DNA of 64,000 bases from Fulvia fulva (lineage: Eukaryota > Ascomycota > Dothideomycetes > Mycosphaerellales > Mycosphaerellaceae), in NCBI RefSeq assembly GCF_020509005.1, contig NC_063014.1, forward strand, positions 3,782,001-3,846,000, read 5' to 3'. Position 1 is the first letter of the stretch; each line of letters opens with the position of its first letter. This document shows positions 46,236 to 56,875 of the stretch, piece after piece. Below the pieces are notes generated by a model, which was given only the letters and a program-made list of their open reading frames with translations, had not been told where the DNA came from and ran no database searches. Made by a program: the position numbers and the translations under genes.

Positions 46236-49200
46236 ATGCCTCCCGTCGGCTTCCGCAAACGCGAGCATTCGCCAGCACCAACGCCACCAAGTAAGCGTCA
46301 AGCAACATCAAAGCCTGCTGCGAAACGGGGCAAAGCAACGCTTTTTGAAGCAGCAGATACACCGCAGAAGCCGGTACGATCTGTTGAGGAGACGAAACAG
46401 CTTTTAGACGAGAACAGCGGCGATGACGAATCCAGCCAAGTCGACAGCGATGAGTTCGAAGATGTCCCACCCGCCAAGAAGCGCAAGACGTTGCCGACAG
46501 CTGAGGAAGAAGAGGGTGGAGATGATGCGAGTGAAGATGAGATGGACTGGGAGGATGCCATTGGTGCTGGGCCATCGAATGTATCAATGGAGTCGAAGCC
46601 CGAGCCAGAGATTGGTGACATCTCAGTCTCGATGAAGGATGACGGCACCCATGAGGATCCTCTGGTTTCGCTCGCTACTGGCAAGAAAGGGCCATCGAAG
46701 CGGGAGAGACAGGTGCGGATCTTGACACATAAGCTTCATGTTCAGTCGCTCATGTGGCACAACACCGTTCGGAACTCGTGGCTGAACGATAAGGAGGTGC
46801 AGAAGACTTTGGTCGATAGCCTGACTGATGGCGTGAAAGGGGAAGTCACGCGTTGGAAAGAGGCGATGGGTACGCTGAGCACGGAAGAGCTGGAAGCGAA
46901 GAAGAGAGAAACGGCTGCGAAGAATAGGCGGAAAGGTCGGAAAGGCAAGGACACCAGCAAGGCACGGGACTGGGGATACCAGGCACAGCACTCGGAGCAG
47001 GGTGTGCCGAATCTGAGTGCTGGAGATCCATTGCTCAGGTTGCTGAAGGTGTTGACTGCGTACTGGCGCAAGAGGTTCACAGTGACTGCACCGGCATTTC
47101 GAAAGCGAGGGTACATGCCGCTGAAGCGTCTACGAGAGGAGATCAAGGCCTGGGATAATAATCGAAATGATGCTGACGATCATGGCGAACGGATCGAGAA
47201 GCTCGAGGCTTTCCGCAAACTGGCAAAGAGCTGTGAAGGCTCAAGAGATGTGGGAGGTCAACTGTTCGTAGCGTTGTTGCGAGGACTTGGCTTGGAGACT
47301 AGGATGGTGTCGAATCTACAGCCAGCAGGTATTGGTTGGAGCAAGTCAGAGGAAGCCGACCCGAAGAAGACGAAGAAGGAGAAGAAGGCTGAGAAGGAAG
47401 CTGCGACGTCAGAAGCTGATGAGAAGTTGGAGAAGTCCCCGGTTAAGAAGACGAACAAGAAGCCAGCTGGAAAGCCCAGATCAAGCATCGGCGAGTCGAA
47501 GCCGACGAAGCCTGCTCGGAAGTCTGTACGTGGTAACAAAGGAGAGCCGATCAGTCTGGACGACTCGGATAGTCCATTATCAGAGCCACCTTCAGGAGCT
47601 GAGTCTGTGGTGATCCTGGAAGACGATGACAGTGACGACTTATCAGTCATCGATGTGACACCTGCGAGGCCGAAGGCTCCAACACGAAAGTATGACCGCG
47701 ATATGGCCTTTCCTACATACTGGACCGAGGTGTGCTCTCCAGCGACTAACAAGTTCATACCTGTCGACCCGATCGTGCTTTCAACGATCGCATCCAATGA
47801 TGAGCTCCTGCAGACCTTCGAGCCGAGAGGCAAGGGCGCGGATAAATCTAAACAGGCTATGTGCTACACCATAGCTTTCGCAGCAGACGGATCAGCCAAG
47901 GATGTGACCGTGCGGTATCTCAAGAAACATCAGCTGCCTGGCAAGACCAAAGGAGTGCGCATGCCAGCCGAGAAGGTGCCAGTATACAACAAACGGGGCA
48001 AAGTCAAGAACTACGAGAACTACGACTGGTTTCAAACTGTCATGTCCGTCTACGATCGACCGCAGAAGAAGCGTACTACAGCCGACGATCTCGAGGAGCA
48101 AACAGATCTCAAGCCATTCAAGCAAGCCAAAGAAGAGAAGGAGGTCGAGAAGGAGAGTCTGCAGTGGTACAAGCAGTCTGCTGAGTTTGTGCTCGAGCAG
48201 CATCTTCGCCGTGAAGAAGCCATACTACCAGACGCTGAGCCGGTGAAGACGTTCACGGCCAAAGGCAAAGGTAAAGAGACTACAGAGCATCCCGTCTTCC
48301 GCCGTGAAGATGTTGTAGTCTGCAAGACTGTGGAGACATGGCACAAAGAAGGCCGTGCGATCAACGCATCCGAGCAGCCCTTGAAGCATGTGCCAGTCCG
48401 TGGTGTCACACTCACCCGCAAGCGGGAGATGGAAGAGCATCTTCAAGAGCATGGAGAGAAGCTACAGCAAGGTCTTTACAGCTGGGACCAAACAGATTGG
48501 ATCATACCGCCTCCCATCGAGAACGGGGTTATCCCGAAGAACGCTTTCGGCAATATGGACGTCTACGTCAAGACCATGGTGCCCGCAGGTGCTGTACACT
48601 TGGCGCTGAAAGGCTCGGCAAAGATCTGCCGGAAGTTGCAGGTGGACTATGCTGAAGCATGCACAGGCTTCGAGTTCGGCAAGCAGCGTGCCGTGCCTGT
48701 ACTGACCGGGGTCGTGGTCGCCAAAGAGAATGCTGCCAAAGTAAAGGAGGCGTGGCGCGAGATGAAGGCCGAGCAGCAGCGCAAGGAGGACACGAAACGC
48801 ACAGCGGCAGCTCTCCATTGGTGGCGCAAGATGCTGATGGGACTGCGTATCATTGATAGGATGAAGGCGGAGTATACGATGGATGGCGCTGATCCCGACG
48901 CGACGAATCCATTCGCCAGGAAGGGGAAGAAGAGCGCATTCCCTTCGGCGCCGAAGGACCACGACGTTGGTGTGGGTGGATTCTTTCAGCCTGGACATGA
49001 TGAGGAGGAAGTGCCGCAACATCGTGCTCAGTATGAGGGAGGAGGATTCATGGTTGATGATGAGGATGAAGAAGAGGACGGTGCCAATGTTGATGGTGGC
49101 GACGGTGGCTTTTTGGTCGAAGAAGACCCGGATCAATCTCGAGGTATGCAACAAGCCGCCACGGATCATACGCCAGTCACCCCTATGTCTTTGCAATCTT

Positions 49201-49718
49201 TGCATCAGGCTCAAGCACGTTCTGACGAGGAAGTGGAGGACAACGAAGTTGGTGACGAACAAGTGGTAATGGATGTTGATGATACGGCACCCGCCAAGTC
49301 TGCACACACCGCCAAAGCTCCAAAGAAAGCCGCCAGGTCTAGCACCACGAATCCCAAGCCCACACCACCAGCCAAAGCGCAGCGCAAGCCCAGAGCGCGC
49401 AAAGTCGCCCCCACGCCGCCCACCGAAGACGAAGATGAGGACGAGTCATCCTTGTCCGAACCTGACCACGCCGAATCAGATGGAGACGAAGAAGATTATC
49501 GACCAGCCTCGCCTCAAGTCATCGTCACGCCGCAAGCTAAGAAAGCCCATGCAGCCCGTAGGAGGGGTTCTCGTGCTACGCAGAAGGTCACGCCGGTTAG
49601 AAGCCAGTACTTTACTGCAGCAGAGGATGAGGATGATGATGATGACGATGACGAGTCGAGTGAGCAGGAGGTGGTGAAGCCTACGCGAACCACTGCGAGG
49701 ACTAGGGCGAAGAGGTGA
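46236..49718 (+). CDS. RAD4: DNA damage recognition protein Rad4/XPC (Rhp41-like)
   Basis: Single exon, 1160 residues from ATG 46236. An acidic, disordered N-terminus (DEMDWEDAIG) leads into the split transglutaminase-like fold: first part near residue 340 (VGGQLFVALLRGLGLETRMV), second near 490 (AFPTYWTEVCSPATNKFIPV). A Lys/Ser-rich insert separates the two. The beta-hairpin domains BHD1-3 span about 650-870: FVLEQHLRREEA and FRREDVVVCKTVETWHKEGR, then HVPVRGVTL, then GNMDVYVKTMVPAGAVHL. The C-terminal 300 residues are acidic and low-complexity, ending RTTARTRAKR. The protein recognises helix-distorting lesions in the nucleus and starts global-genome nucleotide excision repair with Rad23. 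Intact. The frame extends upstream to 45939, but that part looks like leader. Confidence 0.93.
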   Translation: MPPVGFRKREHSPAPTPPSKRQATSKPAAKRGKATLFEAADTPQKPVRSVEETKQLLDENSGDDESSQVDSDEFEDVPPAKKRKTLPTAEEEEGGDDASEDEMDWEDAIGAGPSNVSMESKPEPEIGDISVSMKDDGTHEDPLVSLATGKKGPSKRERQVRILTHKLHVQSLMWHNTVRNSWLNDKEVQKTLVDSLTDGVKGEVTRWKEAMGTLSTEELEAKKRETAAKNRRKGRKGKDTSKARDWGYQAQHSEQGVPNLSAGDPLLRLLKVLTAYWRKRFTVTAPAFRKRGYMPLKRLREEIKAWDNNRNDADDHGERIEKLEAFRKLAKSCEGSRDVGGQLFVALLRGLGLETRMVSNLQPAGIGWSKSEEADPKKTKKEKKAEKEAATSEADEKLEKSPVKKTNKKPAGKPRSSIGESKPTKPARKSVRGNKGEPISLDDSDSPLSEPPSGAESVVILEDDDSDDLSVIDVTPARPKAPTRKYDRDMAFPTYWTEVCSPATNKFIPVDPIVLSTIASNDELLQTFEPRGKGADKSKQAMCYTIAFAADGSAKDVTVRYLKKHQLPGKTKGVRMPAEKVPVYNKRGKVKNYENYDWFQTVMSVYDRPQKKRTTADDLEEQTDLKPFKQAKEEKEVEKESLQWYKQSAEFVLEQHLRREEAILPDAEPVKTFTAKGKGKETTEHPVFRREDVVVCKTVETWHKEGRAINASEQPLKHVPVRGVTLTRKREMEEHLQEHGEKLQQGLYSWDQTDWIIPPPIENGVIPKNAFGNMDVYVKTMVPAGAVHLALKGSAKICRKLQVDYAEACTGFEFGKQRAVPVLTGVVVAKENAAKVKEAWREMKAEQQRKEDTKRTAAALHWWRKMLMGLRIIDRMKAEYTMDGADPDATNPFARKGKKSAFPSAPKDHDVGVGGFFQPGHDEEEVPQHRAQYEGGGFMVDDEDEEEDGANVDGGDGGFLVEEDPDQSRGMQQAATDHTPVTPMSLQSLHQAQARSDEEVEDNEVGDEQVVMDVDDTAPAKSAHTAKAPKKAARSSTTNPKPTPPAKAQRKPRARKVAPTPPTEDEDEDESSLSEPDHAESDGDEEDYRPASPQVIVTPQAKKAHAARRRGSRATQKVTPVRSQYFTAAEDEDDDDDDDESSEQEVVKPTRTTARTRAKR

Positions 49719-50627
49719 TTGATCTAGGTATGGATGGATCTCCTTGCTCTCAGGCAGATAGATGCATTGCTCGGTTGATACTAGGTCCGTTCTATCGTAC
49801 AGAAGAAGTGGCTCTATATACAGCTGAACACCCGGTGGTGAGCATTGAGTAGTGGTGTAATAACGCTGAGTTCATGATGCACCGGGTGGCTGGATGCCTA
49901 CCTCCTGACGATATGCTGCACGGAGGATGTTGCTCCGTTGAAGGTAAGTGGTGCTGCTTATTCTCCTCATGGCGACAAGTCGGAGGCCACGATTCAGTCG
50001 TCGCATCTTTGTCAAAGTCATACTTATCATCGGTGCCAAGAAGTACCGCCGCCTTGCGTGCTAACCGAGAACCGGAGGGAATCTTTGATGTCGCATAGTC
50101 CAACATACTACTAGGAGATATCCAACGTCTGGCGATCGCGGGCACGGCGAAGATGAGGCTACCGTCTCCGAGCTGTTCCAAGCGCAGAAAACTGATCGAC
50201 GACACTTTGGACCGTCTGCCATCTGGGCACCGGAAAACACCGTACAACGTTGTTCGTAGGACTCGCCAATCAGATCGTTCGGTAATGTCGGTACTCTCTT
50301 GATTGACGATAGCCATGAACTGGGTCTGTGCCAATATATACAACACAATTTGTACCTAACACACAAGGCAACGCGTTACCGGGACAATTCAAAACACCTT
50401 CTGAGCTCCAGCGGTGCTTGTAGACGCGACGCAGTTTTATGCACAACAGAAGAGCGGGGCGGAGTGAACATGCTTCGTCCACATGATCGACGGCGCCCGG
50501 TCGTTGACAAGCTTCTGGCATGGTATATCAAGCTCATGACCTCCCTCTATTCCCTGGGGGGAGCCAACCACTTTGCTAATAAGACAAGGCAGCCTCTTCC
50601 ACGCCTATACCGACTACATGAGCAAAG
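49719..50627. other. Intergenic, no supported gene
   Basis: About 900 bases of normal composition. A minus-strand open frame of 184 codons (49792-50346) contains SDWRVLRTTLYGVFRCPDGR and similar sequence but no family I recognise. It could be a relic or chance. Confidence 0.4.
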
Positions 50628-51984
50628 ATGCACCTCAAGCTGGCGATACTGGGATGCTTTCCCGCGATTATGGAGGCCTATGGGGCTTGCAACGACTTCA
50701 TGGCTAGCATACATGCAGAGTCACCGACGTACATCATTCCTGTTCCGCCTACAGATTTCGATTCGCCGGAAGCTGCGGTCAACTTTTTGGGCTCGATTCT
50801 TTCTGATACGGCTGGTGCGGTCACGGGCACTGTCGGAAATCAAATTCAGTCTGCAAGTACGAAAAGTACGGGAGCCCACGTCCCTCACGATCGATCGCTG
50901 AGCAAGCGCCGCGCGCTACTGGAATATAGCTGATGCTCTTCTGTGCGATTAGGGCGACTTTAACATCTCCATGCGCCACTGCGAACCAACAGCATCCGTC
51001 CCAGAGTGAGCCAACACCTATCAAGTCTTCGTCCACGGCGTGTCGTACAATAAGGAGTACTGGCATGGGCTCTTCGTCGCGCAGCGAACTATGAGATTTG
51101 AAGTGCTTCATCAGATTATTTTGAAGATGAGAGCTGGTACGCTGGCAGAATTCATGCCCAAAGCTGATAAGGTCATCTCAGTCGGTAATTCTACGGTGAT
51201 CTTCGTCGTCAGAGCGTCACTCCCACTTTTAGCGCTGAAGTGGACATCGTGATATTGGTTCGGCCTAGGGGGAGGCAGGAGACAGCATTGTCCTACGTTG
51301 TGCGATCAGAGAATAACCACTGATACTCTCGCAGGCCACTCCCACGGTGCAGTCGAAGGCAACGCCCTGGCAACCTACCACCCCAAAGACGCCGATGCCC
51401 TAATCCTGACCGGCTTTTCAACTGGCTTGATCGCCTTCGCGCCTCGCCTCATCGCCAGCACACCCCTCTCGGCCCTTCTCCTCAAACCCCAAAAATACCA
51501 CACGCTCCAAGACCTCCTCTTCCTAACCCTCCCCACCGTCGAGTCCCGTCGGACCTTCTTCTACACCTCTCATACGTTGGGAGACTACGACGAGGCAGTC
51601 CTGCAGCATGGTTTTGACACGGAAGACGTAATTCCTCTGATGCAGGTGATCACAGTCCTATACGGGTACGGCCTCGCGGAAAACTTCACTGGCCCTGTGA
51701 TGGCTATGGCCGGGAAGAGGTATGGTGTCTTCTGCAATGCTTTCCCGGTGCCGGATTGAGGGGAAGGTGAAGACAAAAAGGTGGCGAGGACGAGGGCGTA
51801 TTTTCCGAATTCTGAGGACTTACAGTATCATATCGCGGACAGGACTGCGCATAGTATGAACTACTTCCACCCGGCGCAGGATTCATTCAAGGTGGCGCAT
51901 GACTTCTTGGCGGAGAAGGGGTTTCGAGGTAATGGGGCGCCCACGGTGGGAGTTGTCGTGATAGCCATGACGGCAGTACTCTGA
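50628..51984 (+). pseudogene. Secreted alpha/beta-hydrolase relic
   Basis: The N-terminus from ATG 50628 (MHLKLAILGCFPAIMEAYGA) is signal-peptide-like. Later segments match the fungal secreted AB-hydrolase pattern: GDFNISMRHCEP, YQVFVHGVSYNKEYW (oxyanion-loop HG), a helical part, then GHSHGAVEGNAL with an intact nucleophile elbow G-H-S-H-G. The elbow is completed by a 150-bp intron (51185-51334). Next come LILTGFSTGL, FTGPVMAMAGKRYG and ADRTAHSMNYFHPAQDSF, the last probably holding the catalytic His. Lesions: TGA at 51007-51009 where relatives have Arg, TGA at 51757-51759, and no clean splice of the first exon (the site at 50857 gives the wrong frame). Native substrate unknown. Confidence 0.7.
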
Positions 51985-52012
51985 CGACTGTGCATATCTT
52001 AGCCATCGACGA

Positions 52013-53377
52013 TCAGAATCCTTTCTTCCCTACCACAACTCCCTCGCAAGGTCCGCCCTTCGCGAACAACTTCTTTATATCGCCAGCCAGTAACTCCGGC
52101 ACCTCAAACGCAGCAAAATGCCCACCGACATCAAACGTACTCTGCTGCACTACCGGCCCATTGCTCCAAGCCCAACACTTCGGCACTCTCGCCAACTCCT
52201 GTGGGAAATATGCCAACGCCAGCGGCACATTCGGAATGTACATATCGATCACGTCCATCCTACTCACAGATCCTTCTCCGATAGGGTGGTTAGATTCCCA
52301 GTATATCCTCGTACTCGCCGCAGGTCCCTCGCGGGAGAAAGCATAGATGGAAATCCAGGTGCAGACCTCTTCTTCAGTCCAGGGATAGTCGTCGCTCCAG
52401 TCGTGGAGCTTTTCGTAGATCCAGGCCATTAGTCCCGTGGGGGAGTCCGTCAGGCTATAGGCGAGTGTTTGGCATTTTGTGTCCTGGAGTTTGAGGTATC
52501 CGTCGCCTTCGGCGAAGTATTGCTGGGTATGGGCTAAGTCTGCGCGTGTTTTGCTCGACAGCACCATGTCTGCCATTGCTTGTGCGAAGCTGAGTGGATT
52601 CTTCCAAGGTTTGGGGAAGCTGTGGACGGGGAAGTTTGTGTGGACTGCTTTGACGCTTTTGGGATAGAGGTGGGCTAGTAGGCGGCAAAGGAAGCCTCCC
52701 CAGTCGCCCCCTTGAGTGATGTATCCTGACTCGTAGCCACATGCTTGCATTACGCCGTGGAGGACTTGGGCATGTTGCTTTAGTCCGAAGCCTTTCTTTG
52801 ACGTAGGGTACTGAGACCAAGCATAGCCTGGTAGACTTGGTGCTACAACGTGAAATGAGGGGATGCTCGGGTCCTTTGAGTCTGTCAGGAGTGGGAGAAG
52901 CTTGAGGGCCTCGTAGTAAGAGCCTGGCCAACCTGCCGAACGATAGTGAGTTAGCATTTAGCCTGGGCTTGTTGCGGAAGTCACTCGCCATGTATAAACA
53001 GTAGTGGGATTGCATTGGGACGTTGAGAGCGTTGATGTATGAAGTGAATCTCCAGCTCCTCAAAGGCTGGCACTTTGACTTGCGATGTGAACTGAGGGTA
53101 GCTGTTTAGCTGTTCTTCAGCACGACGCCAAGAGAAGTTGTGTTGCCAGTGGTGTGTGAGTCGTTTCACGTCTGCGAGCGGAGCTCCCATTGACCAGTCT
53201 GCATGGTTGACTTCATCTGTAGACCTAGTAAGCATATGCAATGCATGATATCTGATAGCCTTGATGTTTTGCAGGCTTACCTGGAAGTGTTGCGTTAGCA
53301 AGCTTCGCGTTAAGAGTCTGAATCTTCGAGTCTGTAATGGAGATGCGGAATGGTCGAGGCGTCCCTGCTGTGGTCAT
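52013..53377 (-). CDS. Epoxide hydrolase (alpha/beta-hydrolase fold, EHN domain)
   Basis: Three exons, 53377-53281, 53216-52989 and 52932-52013, give 414 residues. The N-terminal EHN cap region (TPRPFRISITDSKIQTLNAK, then HWQHNFSWRRAEEQLNSYPQ) anchors the microsomal-type epoxide hydrolase family. The oxyanion motif HGWPGS starts at 108. The nucleophile D185 sits in GGDWGG and the catalytic H380 in GGHFAAFE. Intron 1 (64 bp) is GTAAGC...ACAG. Intron 2 (56 bp, 52988-52933) has a GC donor (G|GCGAGT) with a GCTAAC branch and CAG acceptor, and it restores HGWPG exactly. Opens epoxides to diols; the substrate is unknown. No lesion seen. Starting at the ATG 53377 is preferred over an upstream TTG. 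Confidence 0.88.
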
Positions 53378-53886
53378 GTTGCGAATACGATCAATCTCGA
53401 GATTGTTAGGCGTCAAGTTGATATATGCATGAGAGGAAATGAAGTGACGTCTTGCAATGCCTCGGCCCAGGCGTCAGCTGCCAAGCTGTCAAGGCCCGAA
53501 GGACAAGGGCAGGAACATTCGTGGAAAACATCGCCTATGTACGATGACAGCCTCCGCAGAGACGAACGAAGTGGAGTGTAATTGACACTGAGCATGTTCA
53601 CATGCGATGTGGCGCCTGCAAGGCTGTATCGCACGCGATGGGCACGTGGCTTTCTCAGGGGCGTTCCATCGTTCTGGTACTACGACAGTAGCTATCGCTC
53701 CTGCTCACATCGTGCGGATGTTTCTGCTGTCCTCTGCGGATATTGTGATCTGACAGATACCACAGCTGGACTGGAGAGCATACATTTCCAGAGCTTACCA
53801 GCGACCAATGTTCTCAAAGGTCGCCTTTTGTACTATGCAGTCGGCATCTTCGTCAACCCAGTCCAAGCACAACAGATCTCGAGACG
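53378..53886. other. Divergent intergenic region, epoxide hydrolase / F-box relic
   Basis: About 510 bases with no convincing gene. Probably the promoter region of the minus-strand epoxide hydrolase. Confidence 0.45.
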
Positions 53887-54496
53887 ATGGATCTCGAGCA
53901 GCCCACAGAGCAACCAGAGCGCTCCAACACATGCCATCAAGTCCTCGCAGTCCATGAACTCTTTCAAGAGATCCTACTTCACGTCTCCTCGCACGATCTA
54001 GCCATCGTCGCCCAAGTCTCCCAACAATGGCAACAATCCGTGCAGAAGATTTTCTTCCTTCCCAGAAGAGTCCAATCCGCATCTCTAGGAGGCTGGAACT
54101 TACATTCCAGAGAATACAAACCCGCTGGGAAGATGACAGTACCGCCCCAAGGGGCCCTACGTCAAGGTCATCGACGCCGAGGTCAACGACAGCCGCATGT
54201 TCCTTCTGACTCTGCGACATGGAGAGGAAGAAGAGCACCGCGTGGAGTATATCGATCTTATGTGCGACGAGAATGGGCCGTGGTGTCTTCTGGCGCCTGA
54301 GGCTTCTGGATTTCTGGCGCATGTCCCTGTGTCGAAGGCCGATCCCTGGCAGACAAGGCAGACTACCATAGCAGAGCAAGCAGAGGAGGAATTGAACACG
54401 TTCCATCTCAAGCTCTTTAGCAGGACGGGACAGGAGCCCTATCTCCACATTTCATTCAATGTCGAGCTGAAGGGAGAATGGGTGGTTGAGGCGTGA
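53887..54496 (+). pseudogene. F-box-like protein relic, frameshifted
   Basis: The N-terminus reads VLAVHELFQEILLHVSSHDL and IVAQVSQQWQQSVQ, an F-box-type helical pattern (family: L...ELLE.IL..L...DLL.A..V...W...I). After about residue 60 the protein-like signal moves to another frame (WEDDSTAPRGP), then to a third (KGPYVKVIDAEVNDSRMFLL to the stop at 54494-54496, LKGEWVVEA). No intron with good sites explains the two shifts. The C-terminal part resembles the conserved tail of Dothideomycete F-box proteins, but that is recollection, not a search. Would have been an SCF ubiquitin-ligase adaptor. Confidence 0.55.
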
Positions 54497-54547
54497 GGAC
54501 GATCAGATACCTTCGCAATGAAGCTTGTCTACTCTTGTCATCAGCAA

Positions 54548-56523
54548 TCACTCTCCACACCCCTCTCCCCCCCTTATATCATCAGCTGCCCTCTCAGCAA
54601 CCGCATACACCAAACTCTGCAAATTGGCCCTCGGAATCAACGGAAAACCCGAAGCATCAACCACCCTCAACCCATCAACTCCATGCACGCTAAACTTCTC
54701 ATCCACAACCCCACCCCTCTCCCTCGGTAACATAGCACACGTACACGAAGGATGATACTCGCTCTGCAAATTGTCCCTCACCCAGCCTTCCGCATTCTCA
54801 CCCGTAAGCTCATAATACCCAGGCTGAAAGACCGTCCCATTACCAACCAGCAAACCACTAAGCGGTGCGGTTTGAGCGACGATTTGGAGGTGGAGTGCGA
54901 TGACGGCAAGCGTCTTGAGATCTAGCTGATGGTAGAGGTAGGATGGGTCGATGCGTGGGTAGACGGATGCGTTTGAGGATTGGATGTGGACGCTCCCGCG
55001 GGAGAAGGGGTGTTCGAGGACGCCTTGCATGCTGAAGAAGTTACCGGCCGTGATGGCGGAGAAGAGGGTACTGCTGTCGTTGGAGGATTGGGGGTTGATG
55101 CCGCTGGGGAAGGCGAATTCTTGGACGATGGCTTCGTGGTGGATGTCGTTGCAGAGGATGGTGTTGCGGTCGGGAGATAGGGTGGATGGTGAGTGGTGGG
55201 AAGGGGAACAGTATCGGTCGATAGTCTCTTTGAGGTCGGCACTCGTACTGTCGTTCCCGATGATCTGATCCAGTGAGAGGAGCGCTGACATTGCGCTGTT
55301 GGAGGCGAGCCAGCCCGTGTGGTTCGTGATGTATTGGTCGTAGGATTGGTCGAAGAGAGTTTCGTTGGCGAGGTCGTCTAGGGTGAAAATGCCAGGCTCG
55401 CGGACTTCGAAGCCTAGGGGGATGTATGCGTGGTCTTGTAAGTTCTCGCCAACATTGGGATTCTCTACGATGGTTCTGATGCCGTGCTTACTGAGGATGG
55501 TCGAGTTGCCGATGCCAGAGAGCTCCAGCAACTGCGGCGATCCAAAGGCTCCGGCGCTTAAGATGACTTCTCTCCGTGCTGCGATTACCTTCGTGGTGCC
55601 GTTTTGAATGCATGAAGCGCCCGTGGCTCGTGGTTTGCTGCCGGTCGTGTCGAAGAGGATCCTTTGAGCGTGCGCACTCTTCAAGACTTTGAAGTTTGAT
55701 CGGCCTTCTGCCTGACGCAAGTATGTCGTAGCAGCATAACTCCGACTCCTAGTCTCAGGATCCAAATTGACCAGATTCGTATAGCCACCCAGCGCAAGGC
55801 CATCTCTGGGATCCGATCGAATGCCTAGATCAAGATTCTCGTACGTCCTCGGCCAAGCTTCGTCGAAAGGCGTGTAGACATCAGCGAATCCATTGATGAC
55901 AGCGCCGCTTCTTCCATGTAGATCAAGCTCAATATAGTCCGTCGCCAATGCCTCAGCTGTAGCAAGAGGCGGCTCAATATATCGTTCTGATCTGCGATAG
56001 AAGGGTTGTAATGCATCCCAGGTCCAATTGCGATTACCGAGCAGACCCCAATTGTTGATGTCCTGCTGCGAAGCGTGCGTCCACCATAGGAAGTTGATCG
56101 CAGAAGAGCCACCAAGTTGTTTTCCGCGAGGATGTGCGATTACATGCTTGTTGGCGTGTTCCTGCTCGGTGGTGTGGTAGTTCCAGTCGTATGTTGGATT
56201 GCCGTAGAGTGTGGTCAAGAGAGCTGGTGCCAGGACCTCTATGTCTTCTGATCGGTCCTCTCCAGCTGGGTGCGTGCGTTAGTGATCATGACCACGGTAG
56301 AATCAAGGACACTGACCTTCGATAACGGTGACGCTGATACCCGGCTCTCCACTCAGGCGAGCAGCGACCGTTAAGCCTGCGGTCCCTCCACCCACAACAC
56401 TTCACGGTGATCAGTGGAATTTCCAGAAAACATTCAGCTCCACAGTACTTACACATAATCCGCAACCTCTGCGTTGGCCGTGCCAAGTATTGTCGCAGCG
56501 AGAAGTGCCAAGACTGTTTGCAT
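54548..56523 (-). CDS. Secreted GMC oxidoreductase (FAD-dependent, aryl-alcohol/choline dehydrogenase-like)
   Basis: Exons 56523-56453, 56399-56317 and 56265-54548 give 623 residues. Introns are 53 bp (GTAAGT...AAG) and 51 bp (GTCAGT...CAG). The signal peptide (MQTVLALLAATILGTANA) is followed directly by the FAD-binding VVVGGGTAGL (24-33). GMC signature 1 is GKQLGGSSAINFLWW, and signature 2 is GAFGSPQLLELSGIG. The catalytic pair should be H556 (EYHPSCTCAM) and N599 (PRANLQSLVYAVAERAAD), 43 residues apart as in glucose oxidase, with Asn in the second place as in choline/cholesterol oxidases. Oxidises an alcohol at the expense of oxygen or a quinone; substrate not predictable. Intact. The gene is near, but not certainly linked to, the epoxide hydrolase. 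Confidence 0.9.
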
Positions 56524-56875
56524 GGTGCAAGATAGTCAACGTAGTATGTCTCGTAGAACGTGGAGGCATCATCTCAATATATACCACGTCCGGCCGCCAG
56601 CTTCGTGTTGAGCTGACAAGCACATCAGTCAGCTGAATGACTTCAATGCTGCGATGGCGTCCATTAGTCTCCATTTTCATGCACGATAAGCGGGGGGGGC
56701 AGAGGGGCTGCATGGAACAGATTGATTGCGGTCGATTATGAAGAACATAATATTTACACATGTCGCTCAATTCCTGTGGTCCTTCAAACCTTCGAAACAG
56801 TATGCGCGCGCCAGCGAAGGAGTCCCTGGTAGTGTTTATAGTGGAAGCTGGCAACCCGGCCAGGCAATGTACAAT
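56524..56875. other. Intergenic between two minus-strand genes
   Basis: About 350 bases containing the GMC oxidoreductase promoter and the 3' end of the secreted-protein gene. Nothing else seen. Confidence 0.5.

Noticed and set aside
48462..49307. Minus-strand open frame of 281 codons inside RAD4
   Set aside because: Entirely antisense to the BHD3 and C-terminal coding sequence of RAD4, with no signature of its own.
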